DNA of 64,000 nucleotides from Clostridium sp. MSJ-8 (GCF_018918325.1 NZ_JAHLQH010000013.1:1-64000), one strand, 5' to 3'; positions 7,291 to 16,865 are shown, counted from the first letter of the stretch. The notes: a model not told the origin generated them from the sequence alone. Numbers and translations: made by a program.

Positions 7291-8595
7291 ATGAGAATGA
7301 TCGATATTATATTAAAGAAGAGAAAAGGATTAGAATTAAGTACACAAGAAATAGATTTCTTTGTTCAAGGTTTTACCAAGGGAGAAATACCTGATTATCA
7401 AGTATCAGCATTGCTTATGGCAATATATTTTAATAAGATGAATGCAAGAGAAACAGCTGATTTGACTATGTCTATGGTTAATTCAGGAGAAAAATTATCA
7501 CTAGCAGATATAAAAGGCATAAAGGTTGATAAGCATTCCACTGGTGGAGTAGGAGATAAAACAACTATACTTCTTGCACCTATGGTGGCTGCATGTGGTG
7601 CCCCTGTTGCCAAGATGTCTGGAAGAGGCTTAGGCCATACAGGAGGAACTATAGATAAGTTAGAAGCATTTGAAGGCTTCTCTGTAGAAATTCCTAAAGA
7701 ACAATTCATAAAAAATGTAAATGATATCGGAATAGCATTAGCTTCACAGAGTGGACATTTAGCACCAGCTGATAAGAAGATATATGCTTTGCGAGATGTT
7801 ACTGGAACTGTAGAGAATATGTCTTTAATTGCATCAAGTATAATGAGCAAAAAAATTGCATCAGGTGCAGATGCAATTGTATTAGATGTTAAGGTTGGAG
7901 ATGGAGCTTTTATGAAAAACATAGAAGATGCTACAGCTTTAGCAGAAGAGATGGTTAATATAGGAAAGAGTGTTAATAGAGATACTATTGCAGTTATTTC
8001 TGATATGGATCAACCTTTAGGATATGCTATAGGAAATTCATTAGAATTGATAGAGGCTATAGAAACATTAAAAGGTAATGGGCCTAAAGATTTATATGAA
8101 TTATGTATGGTACTAGGTAGTAATATGCTATTGTTATCCCATGTTGTTTCTAGTGTGGAAGAAGGAAGAAGATTATTACAAGAAAACTTAGAAAATGGTA
8201 AAGCATTAGAAAAATTAAAAGAATTTGTAGCAGCTCAAGGAGGAGATACATCTTTAATAGATGATACTAATAATTTCAAAAAAGCAAAATATATAGTTGA
8301 AGTAAAGGCTAAAAAGTCTGGATATATTAATAAAATTCATGCAGAAGCATTAGGAATTATTGCTATGAAGTTAGGTGCAGGTAGAGCAACTAAGGATAGC
8401 ATAATAGATTTATCTGTAGGAATAGTATTATCTAAAAAAAGAGGAGATAAGGTAGAATGTGGGGATGTATTAGCTACAATTCATGCAAATGATATAGATA
8501 AAGTTAAAGAAGCTACTAATGATCTATTACAAAATATAGACATATCAGAAAAATTCAATAATGATATTCCTCTTATATATAAAATAATAAAATAA
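7291..8595 (+). CDS. pdp: Pyrimidine-nucleoside phosphorylase
   Basis: 434 residues, matching the Pdp/DeoA family. It cleaves uridine, thymidine and deoxyuridine with phosphate to free base and (deoxy)ribose 1-phosphate, the substrate of the upstream DeoB. The signature [17 protein letters not shown] is present near residue 110, preceded by [12 protein letters not shown], the phosphate-binding loop. The C-terminal alpha/beta domain (about 335-434, [16 protein letters not shown] and GAGRATKD) is intact. ATG start; the upstream Shine-Dalgarno is weak (TAATGGTGTG). Confidence 0.96.
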   Translation: MRMIDIILKKRKGLELSTQEIDFFVQGFTKGEIPDYQVSALLMAIYFNKMNARETADLTMSMVNSGEKLSLADIKGIKVDKHSTGGVGDKTTILLAPMVAACGAPVAKMSGRGLGHTGGTIDKLEAFEGFSVEIPKEQFIKNVNDIGIALASQSGHLAPADKKIYALRDVTGTVENMSLIASSIMSKKIASGADAIVLDVKVGDGAFMKNIEDATALAEEMVNIGKSVNRDTIAVISDMDQPLGYAIGNSLELIEAIETLKGNGPKDLYELCMVLGSNMLLLSHVVSSVEEGRRLLQENLENGKALEKLKEFVAAQGGDTSLIDDTNNFKKAKYIVEVKAKKSGYINKIHAEALGIIAMKLGAGRATKDSIIDLSVGIVLSKKRGDKVECGDVLATIHANDIDKVKEATNDLLQNIDISEKFNNDIPLIYKIIK

Positions 8596-8658
8596 ATAAT
8601 TTATTTGGTGAATACTTTCAGGGTTATTTGTAAATAATAACTCTGAAGGGAGCTGAAG

Positions 8659-9834
8659 ATGATGATTAGATTTAAGAAACAGATGATATCGATGACTTTA
8701 TTGTTGTTATTAGTATTCTTTGTATCTATGCCTGCTCTAAGTGTTTATGCAGAAGATAAGGCAGGTACAGTTGACAATATTGAAGCAAGATCAGCGTTAT
8801 TAATGGAACCTATTTCAGGGAAGATTATATATGAGAAGAATATTGATGAACAGTTTGCACCAGCATCTGTTACTAAGGTCATGACTATGTTGTTAGCAAT
8901 GGAAGCTGTAGATAGTGGTAAGATAACATTACAAGATAAGGTAACCTGTAGTGAGAATGCTAAGAATATGGGTGGAAGCACTATGCTTTTAGACACAGGT
9001 GAAGTTAGAACTATGGAGGACTTACTTAAAGGAGTTGCTATTGCATCAGGTAATGATGCTGCAGTAGCTATAGCTGAATATTTAGGAGGCACTGAAGGCG
9101 ATTTTGTAGTTATGATGAATAAACGTGCCAAGGAGCTTGGAATGAAGAATACTACATTTAAGAATTGCAACGGATTGCCTGCAGAAGGGCATGTATCAAC
9201 TGCAAGAGATATAGCTATTATGTCTCAAGAGTTATTAAGACATCCAACTATTTTAAAATATTCTGGAACGTATATGGAAACAATATCTGAAGGCAGAAAA
9301 GAACCTATTGAATTAGTCAATCACAATAAATTAGTAAGATTCTTTGAAGGATGTGACGGCCTTAAGACTGGCTTTACTAATGAAGCAAAATATTGTATAT
9401 CGGCAACAGCAAAACGTGATGGAGTAAGAATGCTAGCAGTTATTATGGGTGCTCCTACATACAAGATAAGGAATAGAGATGCAGGTATTCTTATGAACTA
9501 TGGTTTCTCGAAATTCCAAGGTAAGACTTTAGTTAAAAAGGATGAACAAGTAGATAAAGTTTATATGGGTGAGAAGACTGATAGATACTTTATAGCTAAA
9601 GCAAAAGAGAATCTAGATGTAGTTATTCCGAAAGGTGCTGATGGCGAGTTTAATAAGAAGATAGTTATTAAGGAGATAAAAGATAGTTATAAAAAAGGTG
9701 ATACTGTTGGTAAATGTGAAGTATATTTAGGTAAAGAAAAAGTAGGAGAAGTAGTGATATATAGTGACAGAGATATAGAAAAGGGCGGAATGTTAGAAAG
9801 TATAAAATATAATATTAAACATATTTTTGATTAG
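8659..9834 (+). CDS. dacF: D-alanyl-D-alanine carboxypeptidase (DacF type)
   Basis: 391 residues. It has an N-terminal signal peptide (MTLLLLLVFFVSMPALSVYA, cleavage near AYA-E), then a penicillin-binding peptidase S11 domain with SVTK (active-site Ser), SGN and KTG boxes in the usual order, and a C-terminal PBP5-type beta domain after about residue 300. It trims the terminal D-Ala of peptidoglycan stem peptides outside the membrane. Its place after deoB-pdp is that of the sporulation gene dacF in Bacillus. Two in-frame ATGs (8659, 8662) share a GAAGGGAG ribosome binding site. A clear terminator follows. Confidence 0.93.
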   Translation: MMIRFKKQMISMTLLLLLVFFVSMPALSVYAEDKAGTVDNIEARSALLMEPISGKIIYEKNIDEQFAPASVTKVMTMLLAMEAVDSGKITLQDKVTCSENAKNMGGSTMLLDTGEVRTMEDLLKGVAIASGNDAAVAIAEYLGGTEGDFVVMMNKRAKELGMKNTTFKNCNGLPAEGHVSTARDIAIMSQELLRHPTILKYSGTYMETISEGRKEPIELVNHNKLVRFFEGCDGLKTGFTNEAKYCISATAKRDGVRMLAVIMGAPTYKIRNRDAGILMNYGFSKFQGKTLVKKDEQVDKVYMGEKTDRYFIAKAKENLDVVIPKGADGEFNKKIVIKEIKDSYKKGDTVGKCEVYLGKEKVGEVVIYSDRDIEKGGMLESIKYNIKHIFD

Positions 9835-9841
9835 AGATAAT

Positions 9842-9883
9842 AGAGTTGTAGTATATATTTATTATAATACTGCAACTCTTTTT
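9842..9883 (+). terminator. Rho-independent terminator after dacF
   Basis: AGAGTTG (9842-9848) / CAACTCT (9873-9879) with an inner AGTAT/ATACT stem and five T at the 3' side. Confidence 0.9.
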
Positions 9884-9986
9884 AATGTGTTGTAAAGTAT
9901 AATTTCAATTCTTATTTATTTTTGTTTTGTGAAGTTAGGAGTTATGATATAATGGTGTAGAATTGTTATAATTAGAGGTGGAATAT

Positions 9987-10769
9987 ATGGAATTTCCGAA
10001 GATAAAGGTTGCAGATTTTGAAGGACCTTTTGATTTATTATTGCATTTAATTCGTAAAAATAAAATGGATATATATAATGTTGAGATATACAAAGTTACT
10101 AGTCAGTATTTAGAATACTTGGATAGGATGAAAGAAATGGACCTAGAAGTCACATCAGAATTCATTGTAGTAGCTGCAACACTTATAGAGATTAAATCAA
10201 AAACACTATTGCCTAAACCTAAAGTAGAGGAAGAGGAAGATGAAGAAGATATAGAGAAGAAGCTTATTGAAAAGCTTATTTTATATAAAAAGATAAAAGA
10301 AGCAACATCATTTTTTAAGGATAAGTATGTTGCAGCAGGTGACATTTATACTAAGAAACCTGAGATAATAGAAGAGGTAAAGACAAAAGAATCTAATGAA
10401 GATTTGTTATTAAATGTAACGTTAATAGATTTATACAATATGTATAATAACTTATTAGAAGTGTATTTAAATAAACAAAATAAAGCTAATGTTATACAAA
10501 AGAAAATTTATGTAGATAAATATAAAATAGAAGATAAATTCGATTACTTATCTAGTAAGTTAGAAGTTGGACATGTATGTGAATTTTCAGATATAATTAG
10601 TGAATGTGAATGTAAAATAGAATGTGTTGTAACATTTTTAGCACTTTTAGAAATGATTAAACAAAAAGTGGTTAAAGTATATCAAAATGATAGTTTTGGA
10701 GAGATACTTATAGAAAAGTTGGAGGAAAAACATGAAGAAGGATCAGGAGATAGAAGTGGGACAATTTGA
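9987..10769 (+). CDS. scpA: Segregation and condensation protein A
   Basis: 260 residues from the ATG at 9987, which sits 6 bases after AGAGGTG (a GTG at 9978 is inside that site). ScpA is the kleisin of the Smc-ScpA-ScpB condensin that organises and segregates the chromosome. Family features are visible: FEGPFDLLLHLIRKNKMDIYNVEI at the N-terminus (Smc neck binding), an acidic Glu-rich linker near 85-95, and the C-terminal winged helix VTFLALLEMIKQKVVKVYQ. It overlaps scpB by 38 bp, a typical coupled pair. Confidence 0.95.
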   Translation: MEFPKIKVADFEGPFDLLLHLIRKNKMDIYNVEIYKVTSQYLEYLDRMKEMDLEVTSEFIVVAATLIEIKSKTLLPKPKVEEEEDEEDIEKKLIEKLILYKKIKEATSFFKDKYVAAGDIYTKKPEIIEEVKTKESNEDLLLNVTLIDLYNMYNNLLEVYLNKQNKANVIQKKIYVDKYKIEDKFDYLSSKLEVGHVCEFSDIISECECKIECVVTFLALLEMIKQKVVKVYQNDSFGEILIEKLEEKHEEGSGDRSGTI

Positions 10770-11352
10770 ATTTAAAGGTGCTTCAAAAAAAGAAAAATTA
10801 AAACCTATAATAGAAGCAATGCTATTTGTTAGTGGAGAGCCTTTATCTCTAAGAGATATTGCAGTTAACTTAGAAGAAACACCTAAATATATTGAAGAAG
10901 TTCTAGCAGAAATGATGTTAGAATATGAAGTTGAAAATAGAGGAATAAAACTAATATCTATTAATGGAAATTATCAATTAGTTACAAAAGCCGAACATTC
11001 TGAATATATACAAAAGTTACTTAAGAAGAATAAGAGACAATCTCTATCACAAGCATCTCTAGAGAGTCTTGCAATAGTAGCTTATAAGCAACCAATAACA
11101 AGAGTTGATATAGATGAAATAAGAGGAGTTAAATCAGATAGTGCTATTCAGAGGCTTATAGAAAAAGAGCTTATAAGAGAAGTAGGTAGACTAGAAGTTC
11201 CAGGGAGACCTATACTATATGGTACAACTGAAAATTTCTTGAGGCAATTTGGGTTACAAGACCTTAAAGAATTACCATCTCTTGACCTTTTTGCAGTATC
11301 TGAAACTGACATAAAAGATGAACTTAATGAGTACGATGAAGATGATGAGTAA
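10732..11352 (+). CDS. scpB: Segregation and condensation protein B
   Basis: 206 residues with two winged-helix domains. Hallmark segments are IEAMLFVSGEPLSLRDIA and SLESLAIVAYKQPITRVDIDEIRGVKSD. ScpB dimers bind the ScpA kleisin and complete the Smc condensin. The start lies inside the 3' end of scpA behind a GTTGGAGG ribosome binding site, giving translational coupling. The C-terminus is acidic (NEYDEDDE). It is followed by a bidirectional terminator shared with the convergent gerW gene. Confidence 0.95.
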   Translation: MKKDQEIEVGQFEFKGASKKEKLKPIIEAMLFVSGEPLSLRDIAVNLEETPKYIEEVLAEMMLEYEVENRGIKLISINGNYQLVTKAEHSEYIQKLLKKNKRQSLSQASLESLAIVAYKQPITRVDIDEIRGVKSDSAIQRLIEKELIREVGRLEVPGRPILYGTTENFLRQFGLQDLKELPSLDLFAVSETDIKDELNEYDEDDE

Positions 11353-11380
11353 AAGTAAATTATAGATATAGTTGTTAATG

Positions 11381-11414
11381 AAAAAAGTAAGGCTAGAAAT
11401 AGACTTACTTTTTT
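11381..11414. terminator. Bidirectional terminator between scpB and gerW
   Basis: AAAAAAGTAAG (11381-11391) pairs with CTTACTTTTTT (11404-11414), with A run and T run on opposite sides, so it can serve both convergent genes. It overlaps the gerW stop. Confidence 0.85.
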
Positions 11415-11860
11415 AAGTTGATAGAATTATCAGTGCTATCCATAGTTGATGAATTTGTTTTATTTTTCTCAGATGATTTATCTGAGAATTTTGAAATAGT
11501 GTTTTTTATTGTTTCAATAAAGTTAGGTATAGATTCAAAAAGCTTGTCATAGGTTCCATCAAACTCCACAGGTAATAATTTAACACTATCATTATGAATA
11601 ACTAAAAATGCTACTGGCTTGACAGAAATACCAGCTCCACAACCACCTCCAAAAGGGTATTTTAAGTCTTTTAAGTTATGTTCGCTAGGAAACTCACTTC
11701 CGCCAGATGCAAAACCTAAGCTGACTTTTGATATAGGAATTATTAATGTTCCATCATCAGTTCTAACTGTATCTCCAATTATTGTATTAGCATCTACCAT
11801 ACTTTTGATTTTTTCCATTGAGTTATTAAGTAAATCATTCATAGGATTATCAATTGTCAT
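11405..11860 (-). CDS. gerW: GerW (YtfJ) family sporulation protein
   Basis: 151 residues from the ATG at 11860, chosen because a GAGGAGGC ribosome binding site lies just upstream; longer starts have none. The family pattern is clear: MEKIKSMVDANTIIGDTV, LIIPISKVSLGFASGGSEF, and the glycine-rich FGGGCGAGISVKPVAFLVI. GerW/YtfJ is needed for proper germination and cortex function of spores in Bacillus and is made in the forespore. It overlaps the upstream DUF2953 gene by 11 bp, matching the ytfI-ytfJ pair of Bacillus. The C-terminal tail is Ser/Asn-rich. Confidence 0.92.
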   Translation of the reverse strand: MTIDNPMNDLLNNSMEKIKSMVDANTIIGDTVRTDDGTLIIPISKVSLGFASGGSEFPSEHNLKDLKYPFGGGCGAGISVKPVAFLVIHNDSVKLLPVEFDGTYDKLFESIPNFIETIKNTISKFSDKSSEKNKTNSSTMDSTDNSINLKK

Positions 11861-12344
11861 ATATAGCCTCCTCATAATTAATAAATGTATTGAATAAAAC
11901 ACATATCATATATATAATTTGCCCAAGAGAAACAAAAATTATACATCGTAATTTTAAATTAATTATTAAGTTATCTCTGTACAAAGGTTTAATAGAAATC
12001 TCTTTTTTCATAATGTGAAATAATATTTTAAAGATTCTATCTATAAAAGGTATAAAAGAATATAGACAGCCATACATAATTGCATCTATTGCGGGATCTT
12101 TTAATGAATAGGCTAAAGAACCTTTTATTAATATAATAGGTTTAAATTTTAAATTATCTATAGAATATATTAGCTTTAAATAAGGAATTTTTTTCTTAGT
12201 AATTTTCTTTTTTTTAGGTGATTTATTTATATTAATTTTAAAATTAAATAATTTAATATAATAATTTTCAGGAGAAAAGTAAATACTAGTTATAAGTGGA
12301 ATGGGGAATAAAAAAATCAATATAATTATTAAAATACACTTCAT
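11850..12344 (-). CDS. DUF2953 (YtfI-like) membrane-associated protein
   Basis: 164 residues from the ATG at 12344, preceded by GGAGG. The N-terminus is a hydrophobic segment (CILIIILIFLFPIPLITSIYF), followed by a basic region with KSPKKKKITKKKIP, and a central part like DUF2953 proteins. In Bacillus the homologue ytfI lies directly upstream of ytfJ/gerW, as here, which is the main support. It probably acts at the membrane during sporulation; the function is not established. It reads divergently from the carboxypeptidase gene at 12450, with about 105 bp for two promoters between them. Confidence 0.7.
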   Translation of the reverse strand: MKCILIIILIFLFPIPLITSIYFSPENYYIKLFNFKININKSPKKKKITKKKIPYLKLIYSIDNLKFKPIILIKGSLAYSLKDPAIDAIMYGCLYSFIPFIDRIFKILFHIMKKEISIKPLYRDNLIINLKLRCIIFVSLGQIIYMICVLFNTFINYEEAIYDN

Positions 12345-12449
12345 AGGAAACCTCCATTCATTGTTTTCTAACAATAATGATTATTGCCATAAGTCATAAA
12401 AATAATACAATTACAAAATAAATTAGATAAAAAATAGAAGGTGAAATAT

Positions 12450-13307
12450 ATGAAATTAAAAAGATTTATCAATATATTTTTATTATGTAGTATTTTAACT
12501 AGTATAACTTTCGGAGTTACCCAAGCTTCAGAAATTAATAAAGTAACCAATAACGATATAAGGGTCGATGCAAGAAGTGCAATAGCAATAGATGGAGAAA
12601 CAGGAGAAGTACTATTTGAGCAAAATGGATATGAGTTAGTTCCTATGGCTAGTACTACTAAGATACTTACAGCTTATATCGCAATAGAACGAGAGGATTT
12701 AGATACAATATTTACAGTTACCAAGAATGCAACTGCAGTTAGAGGTTCTAAGGTGGGCTATAGTGAAGGGGAAAAGGTTACAGTGAGAGAATTATTATAT
12801 GGATTAATGTATAGATCTGGTAATGATGCAGCTATAACAATTGCTGAAAATATATCAGGATCTATTGAAGAATTTTCAAACCTAATGAATCATTATGCAA
12901 AATCATTAGGTATCATAGATTCACATTTTGAATCTCCTCATGGCTTAGATTCTCAGAACCATTATTCTACAGCTTATGATTTGGCAATGTTAACTAAAAC
13001 ATGTATGAAGAATAAAATATTTAGAGAAATAGTAGGTACTAAGGAAATATCTAGGGATAAATATGGATTTACAAGAGATTATTCTAATATTAACAAAATC
13101 TTATATAAAATCCCTAATGCAAATGGTGTAAAAACTGGATATACAGGGCAAGCTGGCAAATGTTTGGTTTCATCTGTTAATAAGAATGGTAGAGATATAA
13201 TAATAGTAGTATTGAATTGTTATGATAGATGGAATGTAACGGAGAGTATATACAATCATATAATAGAAACTGTAGCTTTTCAAATGAATGAAAGTCAGTA
13301 TTGCTGA
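12450..13307 (+). CDS. D-alanyl-D-alanine carboxypeptidase (DacB/DacF-like)
   Basis: 285 residues from the ATG at 12450 behind AGAAGGTG. Signal peptide (FINIFLLCSILTSITFGVTQA), then a complete S11 peptidase domain: STTK active site, SGN (RSGNDAAI) and KTG (GVKTGYTGQAG). Unlike the protein at 8659 it lacks the C-terminal PBP5 beta domain. In many clostridia a short carboxypeptidase sits beside gerW and scpAB, and a sporulation role such as cortex cross-link control is likely by context. Two terminators follow in a row. Confidence 0.9.
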   Translation: MKLKRFINIFLLCSILTSITFGVTQASEINKVTNNDIRVDARSAIAIDGETGEVLFEQNGYELVPMASTTKILTAYIAIEREDLDTIFTVTKNATAVRGSKVGYSEGEKVTVRELLYGLMYRSGNDAAITIAENISGSIEEFSNLMNHYAKSLGIIDSHFESPHGLDSQNHYSTAYDLAMLTKTCMKNKIFREIVGTKEISRDKYGFTRDYSNINKILYKIPNANGVKTGYTGQAGKCLVSSVNKNGRDIIIVVLNCYDRWNVTESIYNHIIETVAFQMNESQYC

Positions 13308-13341
13308 TTGCAATTAACTATGAAGGATTATTTCTTATAGC

Positions 13342-13373
13342 AAAAGAGCATCTAAATAATTAGGTGCTCTTTT
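13342..13373 (+). terminator. Rho-independent terminator
   Basis: AAAAGAGCA (13342-13350) pairs with TGCTCTTTT (13365-13373). Confidence 0.85.
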
Positions 13374-13383
13374 ACTATAAAAT

Positions 13384-13425
13384 AAAAAGACCTCTCTAAA
13401 TTATTAATGTTAGATAGGTCTTTTT
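13384..13425. terminator. Second terminator hairpin, likely bidirectional
   Basis: AAAAAGACCT (13384-13393) pairs with AGGTCTTTTT (13416-13425), and TCTAA pairs with TTAGA inside. It follows the previous terminator by 10 bp. Confidence 0.8.
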
Positions 13426-13430
13426 ATTTA

Positions 13431-13800
13431 GGTTATTGAGGAGTAAAAGTCTAAGATAATCAATAACAAAACATAAAAATGAAAATCTTAAGACTATATA
13501 ATGAATAACTTCATATTTTTATATTACATGAAAAGTGTGTCAGTGATGTGTCGATTATTAAGAAAATATTATCTAAAAACATGTAATTTAATTGCTTGTT
13601 TAAAAAGATGTAAACTAAAAAAAAACAGTCTATAAAAGTACACGAAAACCCAGTGTTCAAGCCGTTTATAAATGTTTACGAATTAGTGCTAATGTTTACT
13701 GTATGTTAACTGAAATTAGCATTTTTAGGTGGTATCATAAAAGTATCAAGAAGATACATAAAACAAACATAAAAATTTAAGTAAGGAGAGTGTGGTACAT
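13431..13800 (+). promoter_or_regulatory. Long leader of the metalloprotease gene with attenuator-like hairpin
   Basis: No gene is seen in these 370 bp. TGCTAAT (13687-13693) pairs with ATTAGCA (13715-13721), followed by TTTTT, an attenuator-like hairpin. Two direct AATGTTTAC repeats lie 20 bp apart near 13671 and 13691, and GTATC/GATAC forms a small hairpin near 13743-13757. What controls it cannot be told. Confidence 0.35.
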
Positions 13801-14787
13801 ATGAAAGGTAAAATAGTTACAAAAAGAAAAGTTATTGATTTAATACTTACAGGCGTAGTTATATTTCTAGCAGTTAGCATTATTGGATTAGAATACAAGT
13901 CATATTATAGTGATGATAATTCACCTAAATATGTTGCTAGCTCTGCAGCAACTAATGATAAAGCAAAAGAATCTAAAGAAAAATCTACAGATAAAAAAGA
14001 TGCTTCAAAAGAAAAAGACGCAGAGAAAAAGGAAGAAACTAAAAAAGATGAATCAGAAAATAAGGCAGAGGCTAATAAAGCTGCTGAATCACAACAAGCT
14101 ACTAAAGAACAAGTAGCACAACAACAACAGGTAGCACAACAACAAGCAGCAGCTCAGCAACAACAAGCTCAACAAGTAGCTCAGCAGCAACAAGCAGTTC
14201 AACAACAACAAGCTCAACAAGCTGCACAACAACAGCAACAAGCAGCAGCACCTACATCAGTAGGACGTGTTAATATTAATGGTAATGTTTCAGTGGATAG
14301 AGCAACTTATTTAAATAATGTTTTTTCTAGTATGCCAGGTAAATTACAAAATGCTTTCGATACTATAGGATTCAAACTTGAAATAGGAAATTATGGACAA
14401 GGTTGGGCAGGATTATTTAGTAGTAGTAGAGGATATATATATGTTGATAATAGTACTTCAATGGATTTAACTTATGTTGTATCTCATGAATTAGGACATT
14501 TCGTTGATTTATTAGGATATAATGCAAGTAGTGCAACTGAGTTTCAAGATATATATAATAGTGAAAGATTGAATTTAGCTCCACGTTATTCTGGTAATTA
14601 TAATTATTATACATCTGATATAAGAGAATATTTCGCAGAGTGCTTTAGCCAATATTTATTAAATAGTGGAACTCTTGCAGCAAATAATCCAAGAAGTTAT
14701 GAATATGTTGGTAGAATATACAATAATATATCTAGTTCATCAATAAACCAAATAAGTTCAATGCTACACAGAGCATGGGGAAGATAA
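13801..14787 (+). CDS. Membrane-anchored ATLF-like zinc metalloprotease
   Basis: 328 residues from the ATG at 13801; a GTG at 13792 sits only 3 bases from the AAGGAG site, so the exact start is uncertain. Layout: short basic tail, one membrane helix (LILTGVVIFLAVSIIGL, about 10-28), a Lys/Glu-rich linker (45-95), a 50-residue Gln/Ala tract (about 96-150), then a protease domain of about 175 residues. That domain holds the HELGH zinc motif and a downstream REYFAE glutamate, the arrangement of anthrax-lethal-factor-like (M34) peptidases, which include the secreted Pro-Pro endopeptidases of clostridia. The enzyme is probably held outside the membrane on a flexible stalk reaching into or through the wall. 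The substrate is unknown. Confidence 0.75.
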   Translation: MKGKIVTKRKVIDLILTGVVIFLAVSIIGLEYKSYYSDDNSPKYVASSAATNDKAKESKEKSTDKKDASKEKDAEKKEETKKDESENKAEANKAAESQQATKEQVAQQQQVAQQQAAAQQQQAQQVAQQQQAVQQQQAQQAAQQQQQAAAPTSVGRVNINGNVSVDRATYLNNVFSSMPGKLQNAFDTIGFKLEIGNYGQGWAGLFSSSRGYIYVDNSTSMDLTYVVSHELGHFVDLLGYNASSATEFQDIYNSERLNLAPRYSGNYNYYTSDIREYFAECFSQYLLNSGTLAANNPRSYEYVGRIYNNISSSSINQISSMLHRAWGR

Positions 14788-14865
14788 AAGACTAAAATAT
14801 AATGTTTGTTAGTGATTTTTAAGTATATATAGTTTATAAATATAATGTTAATTCCCTATAGAAAT

Positions 14866-14906
14866 AAAAAAGGTCAAGGAAAATAATTAATCCTTGACCT
14901 TTTTTT
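14866..14906. terminator. Rho-independent terminator
   Basis: AAAAAAGGTCAAGGA (14866-14880) pairs with TCCTTGACCTTTTTT (14891-14905). Strong, and able to act in both directions. Confidence 0.92.
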
Positions 14907-15064
14907 GTAATACAAATAATAATATTAAAAGAGAGATTATCTTAAGTATAAGCTAGAAATATTACAGTTTTATGTCAATATGGCAAAAAAGTAAAAAAAA
15001 TATTATAATATACTAGAGTTAATGGAAAAAATGATTAAATATGCTTATGGATAGGAGAAATAAT

Positions 15065-16048
15065 ATGATTTTTAAATGTGTAAATTGTGGAGGAAATGTT
15101 GTTTATAGTCCTGAAAAGCAAGTTATGTTCTGCCCATATTGTGAAGGAGAAGAAAGTCAAAAGGAAATAGATCAAGATAATTGTACATGTTGTGTGAATT
15201 GTGGTGCTGAAATAAATGTTAAAGAATTTACATCTGCTACAAAATGTGATCATTGTGATACTTATGTAATTATGGATAATAAGATTTCAGGAAAATATAA
15301 ACCAGACCTAGTACTGCCTTTTACTATATCTAAAGAGAAAGCTAGAGATATTTTAAAAAACAAGTTTAAAACTGCAATTATTGTTCCATCAGATTTTTTA
15401 GCTACTAAAACTTTAGAAAATTTTAAAGGTTTTTATGTGCCGTATTGGTTGTATGATTATGACACTAAAGTAAATTATAGGGGGATTGGTGTAAAGGTTA
15501 AACATTGGAATTCTGGAGGATATGAATATACAGAAACTACAAAATATATGGTTCATAGAAATTTTGAAGTAAATTATGAAAAGGTTCCAGTAGATGCTTC
15601 AAATGATATGGACAATATTACAATGAACGAAGTAGAACCATTTAATTATGTTGATTTAATAGATTTTGATCCTAAATTTTTATCTGGATTTTATTCTGAA
15701 GTTTATAATCAAAGTGCAGAAGAACTACAGCCATTAGCACAAAAGAAGGCAAATTTATTTACAGATCAATGGATAAACTCTACAACAAGTGAGTACACTA
15801 GAATTGAAAATGAGCAAAAAGAAATTAATAATATAGAACTTAAAAACAGTTTTGCATTGTTACCAGTATGGGTATACACATACAAATATGCAGGAAAAAA
15901 TTATACTTATTATGTTAATGGACAAACAGGTGAAGCAATAGGTAAGGTCCCAATAAGTATAGCAAGAGCTATTAAGTATACAATACTAGTTTTTGCTTTG
16001 ATATTTTTGGCACTAGTATCAATAATTAGTTTCTTGGAGGTTTTATAG
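15065..16048 (+). CDS. Zinc-ribbon membrane protein, partner of TPM protein
   Basis: 327 residues from the ATG at 15065 (AGGAG site 8 bases before). The N-terminus carries two to three zinc ribbons (CVNCGG...CPYC, CVNCGA...CDHC). A middle beta-rich domain follows with GFYVPYWLYDYDTKVNYRG, and a single membrane helix (YTILVFALIFLALVSIISFL) ends the protein. Proteins of this build, often labelled TFIIB-type zinc-ribbon proteins, commonly precede TPM-domain proteins, as here (1 bp gap). Function unknown; a role in membrane or envelope quality control is guesswork. Confidence 0.75.
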   Translation: MIFKCVNCGGNVVYSPEKQVMFCPYCEGEESQKEIDQDNCTCCVNCGAEINVKEFTSATKCDHCDTYVIMDNKISGKYKPDLVLPFTISKEKARDILKNKFKTAIIVPSDFLATKTLENFKGFYVPYWLYDYDTKVNYRGIGVKVKHWNSGGYEYTETTKYMVHRNFEVNYEKVPVDASNDMDNITMNEVEPFNYVDLIDFDPKFLSGFYSEVYNQSAEELQPLAQKKANLFTDQWINSTTSEYTRIENEQKEINNIELKNSFALLPVWVYTYKYAGKNYTYYVNGQTGEAIGKVPISIARAIKYTILVFALIFLALVSIISFLEVL

Positions 16049-16049
16049 G

Positions 16050-16865
16050 ATGAATAAGAAATTTAAGAACTTTGTAATAATAGCTGTAATTGTTATTGTT
16101 GTGTTTTTTGGACTGACAACAGCAATAAAGATTATAAGAAAGACTAGCAAATATAATAGAACCAATACTCAATGTTTAACTGAAGAAAGAGTATTTGATT
16201 ATGCGGATGTATTGACAGACGAAGAAGAAAATAAATTAAGAGATTTAATAAAAAAAGATGAAAATAAAATAGGTTGTGATATTGTTATAGTAACTACTAA
16301 TGAATACATATCTAGTATGATGAACTATGCAGATGACTATTATGATGAAAATAAATTTGGATATAATAAACCATGTGGAGACGGAGTATTACTTCTTGAT
16401 AATTGGTATTCTGAGGAGATGTGGGTGTCTACAACTGGAAAAGTTATAAAAAGGTATAATACAAATTCAAAGATGGATAGGTTACTTGATGAAATTTGTG
16501 ATGGTATTAAAACAAGTCCTTATGAAGGCTATAAAACATATGTTGAATGTGTAACTCGTGATATGCAAGATTCAAAAAGGTTTGATTCTTATGTTACTAC
16601 TAGAGTTGCTTTTTGGTTTGCATTAATTTCTGCAGGAATATTTCTTGTTGTTAACTTAATTAATAAAGGTGATGAAATAAAACCTGAGAAAAACACATAT
16701 GCCAAGGGATTAGGAATAAATATGAAAGAAAAAGAGGATAGTTTTTTATCGACAAATACAACTAAAAGAAAAATTCAAAGTTCATCTAGTGGTAGCCATC
16801 ATAGTGGTGGAACTCATAGATCTAGTAGCGGAACATCACATGGGGGCGGTGGAAGACACCACTAA
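16050..16865 (+). CDS. TPM domain protein (YgcG/Psb32 family)
   Basis: 271 residues. An N-terminal membrane anchor (IIAVIVIVVFFGLTTAI) leads to a TPM domain (about 45-175) with VFDYADVLTDEEENKL, and CDIVIVTT and CGDGVLLL strands. A second membrane helix lies near 185-205, and the tail is rich in Ser, Gly and His ending SHGGGGRHH, the usual low-complexity C-terminus of this family. TPM domains in other organisms have been linked to phosphatase activity and photosystem repair; the clostridial role is not known. It starts 1 bp after the zinc-ribbon gene, so the two form an operon. Confidence 0.85.
   Translation: MNKKFKNFVIIAVIVIVVFFGLTTAIKIIRKTSKYNRTNTQCLTEERVFDYADVLTDEEENKLRDLIKKDENKIGCDIVIVTTNEYISSMMNYADDYYDENKFGYNKPCGDGVLLLDNWYSEEMWVSTTGKVIKRYNTNSKMDRLLDEICDGIKTSPYEGYKTYVECVTRDMQDSKRFDSYVTTRVAFWFALISAGIFLVVNLINKGDEIKPEKNTYAKGLGINMKEKEDSFLSTNTTKRKIQSSSSGSHHSGGTHRSSSGTSHGGGGRHH

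Noticed and set aside
7398-7922. 174-codon open frame on the minus strand inside pdp
   Set aside because: Lies fully opposite a well-conserved enzyme gene; such long antisense frames arise from codon use. No ribosome binding site or family pattern.
14105-14260. CAA/CAG-rich tract as a microsatellite or CRISPR-like repeat
   Set aside because: It is in frame and encodes the Gln/Ala stalk of the metalloprotease.
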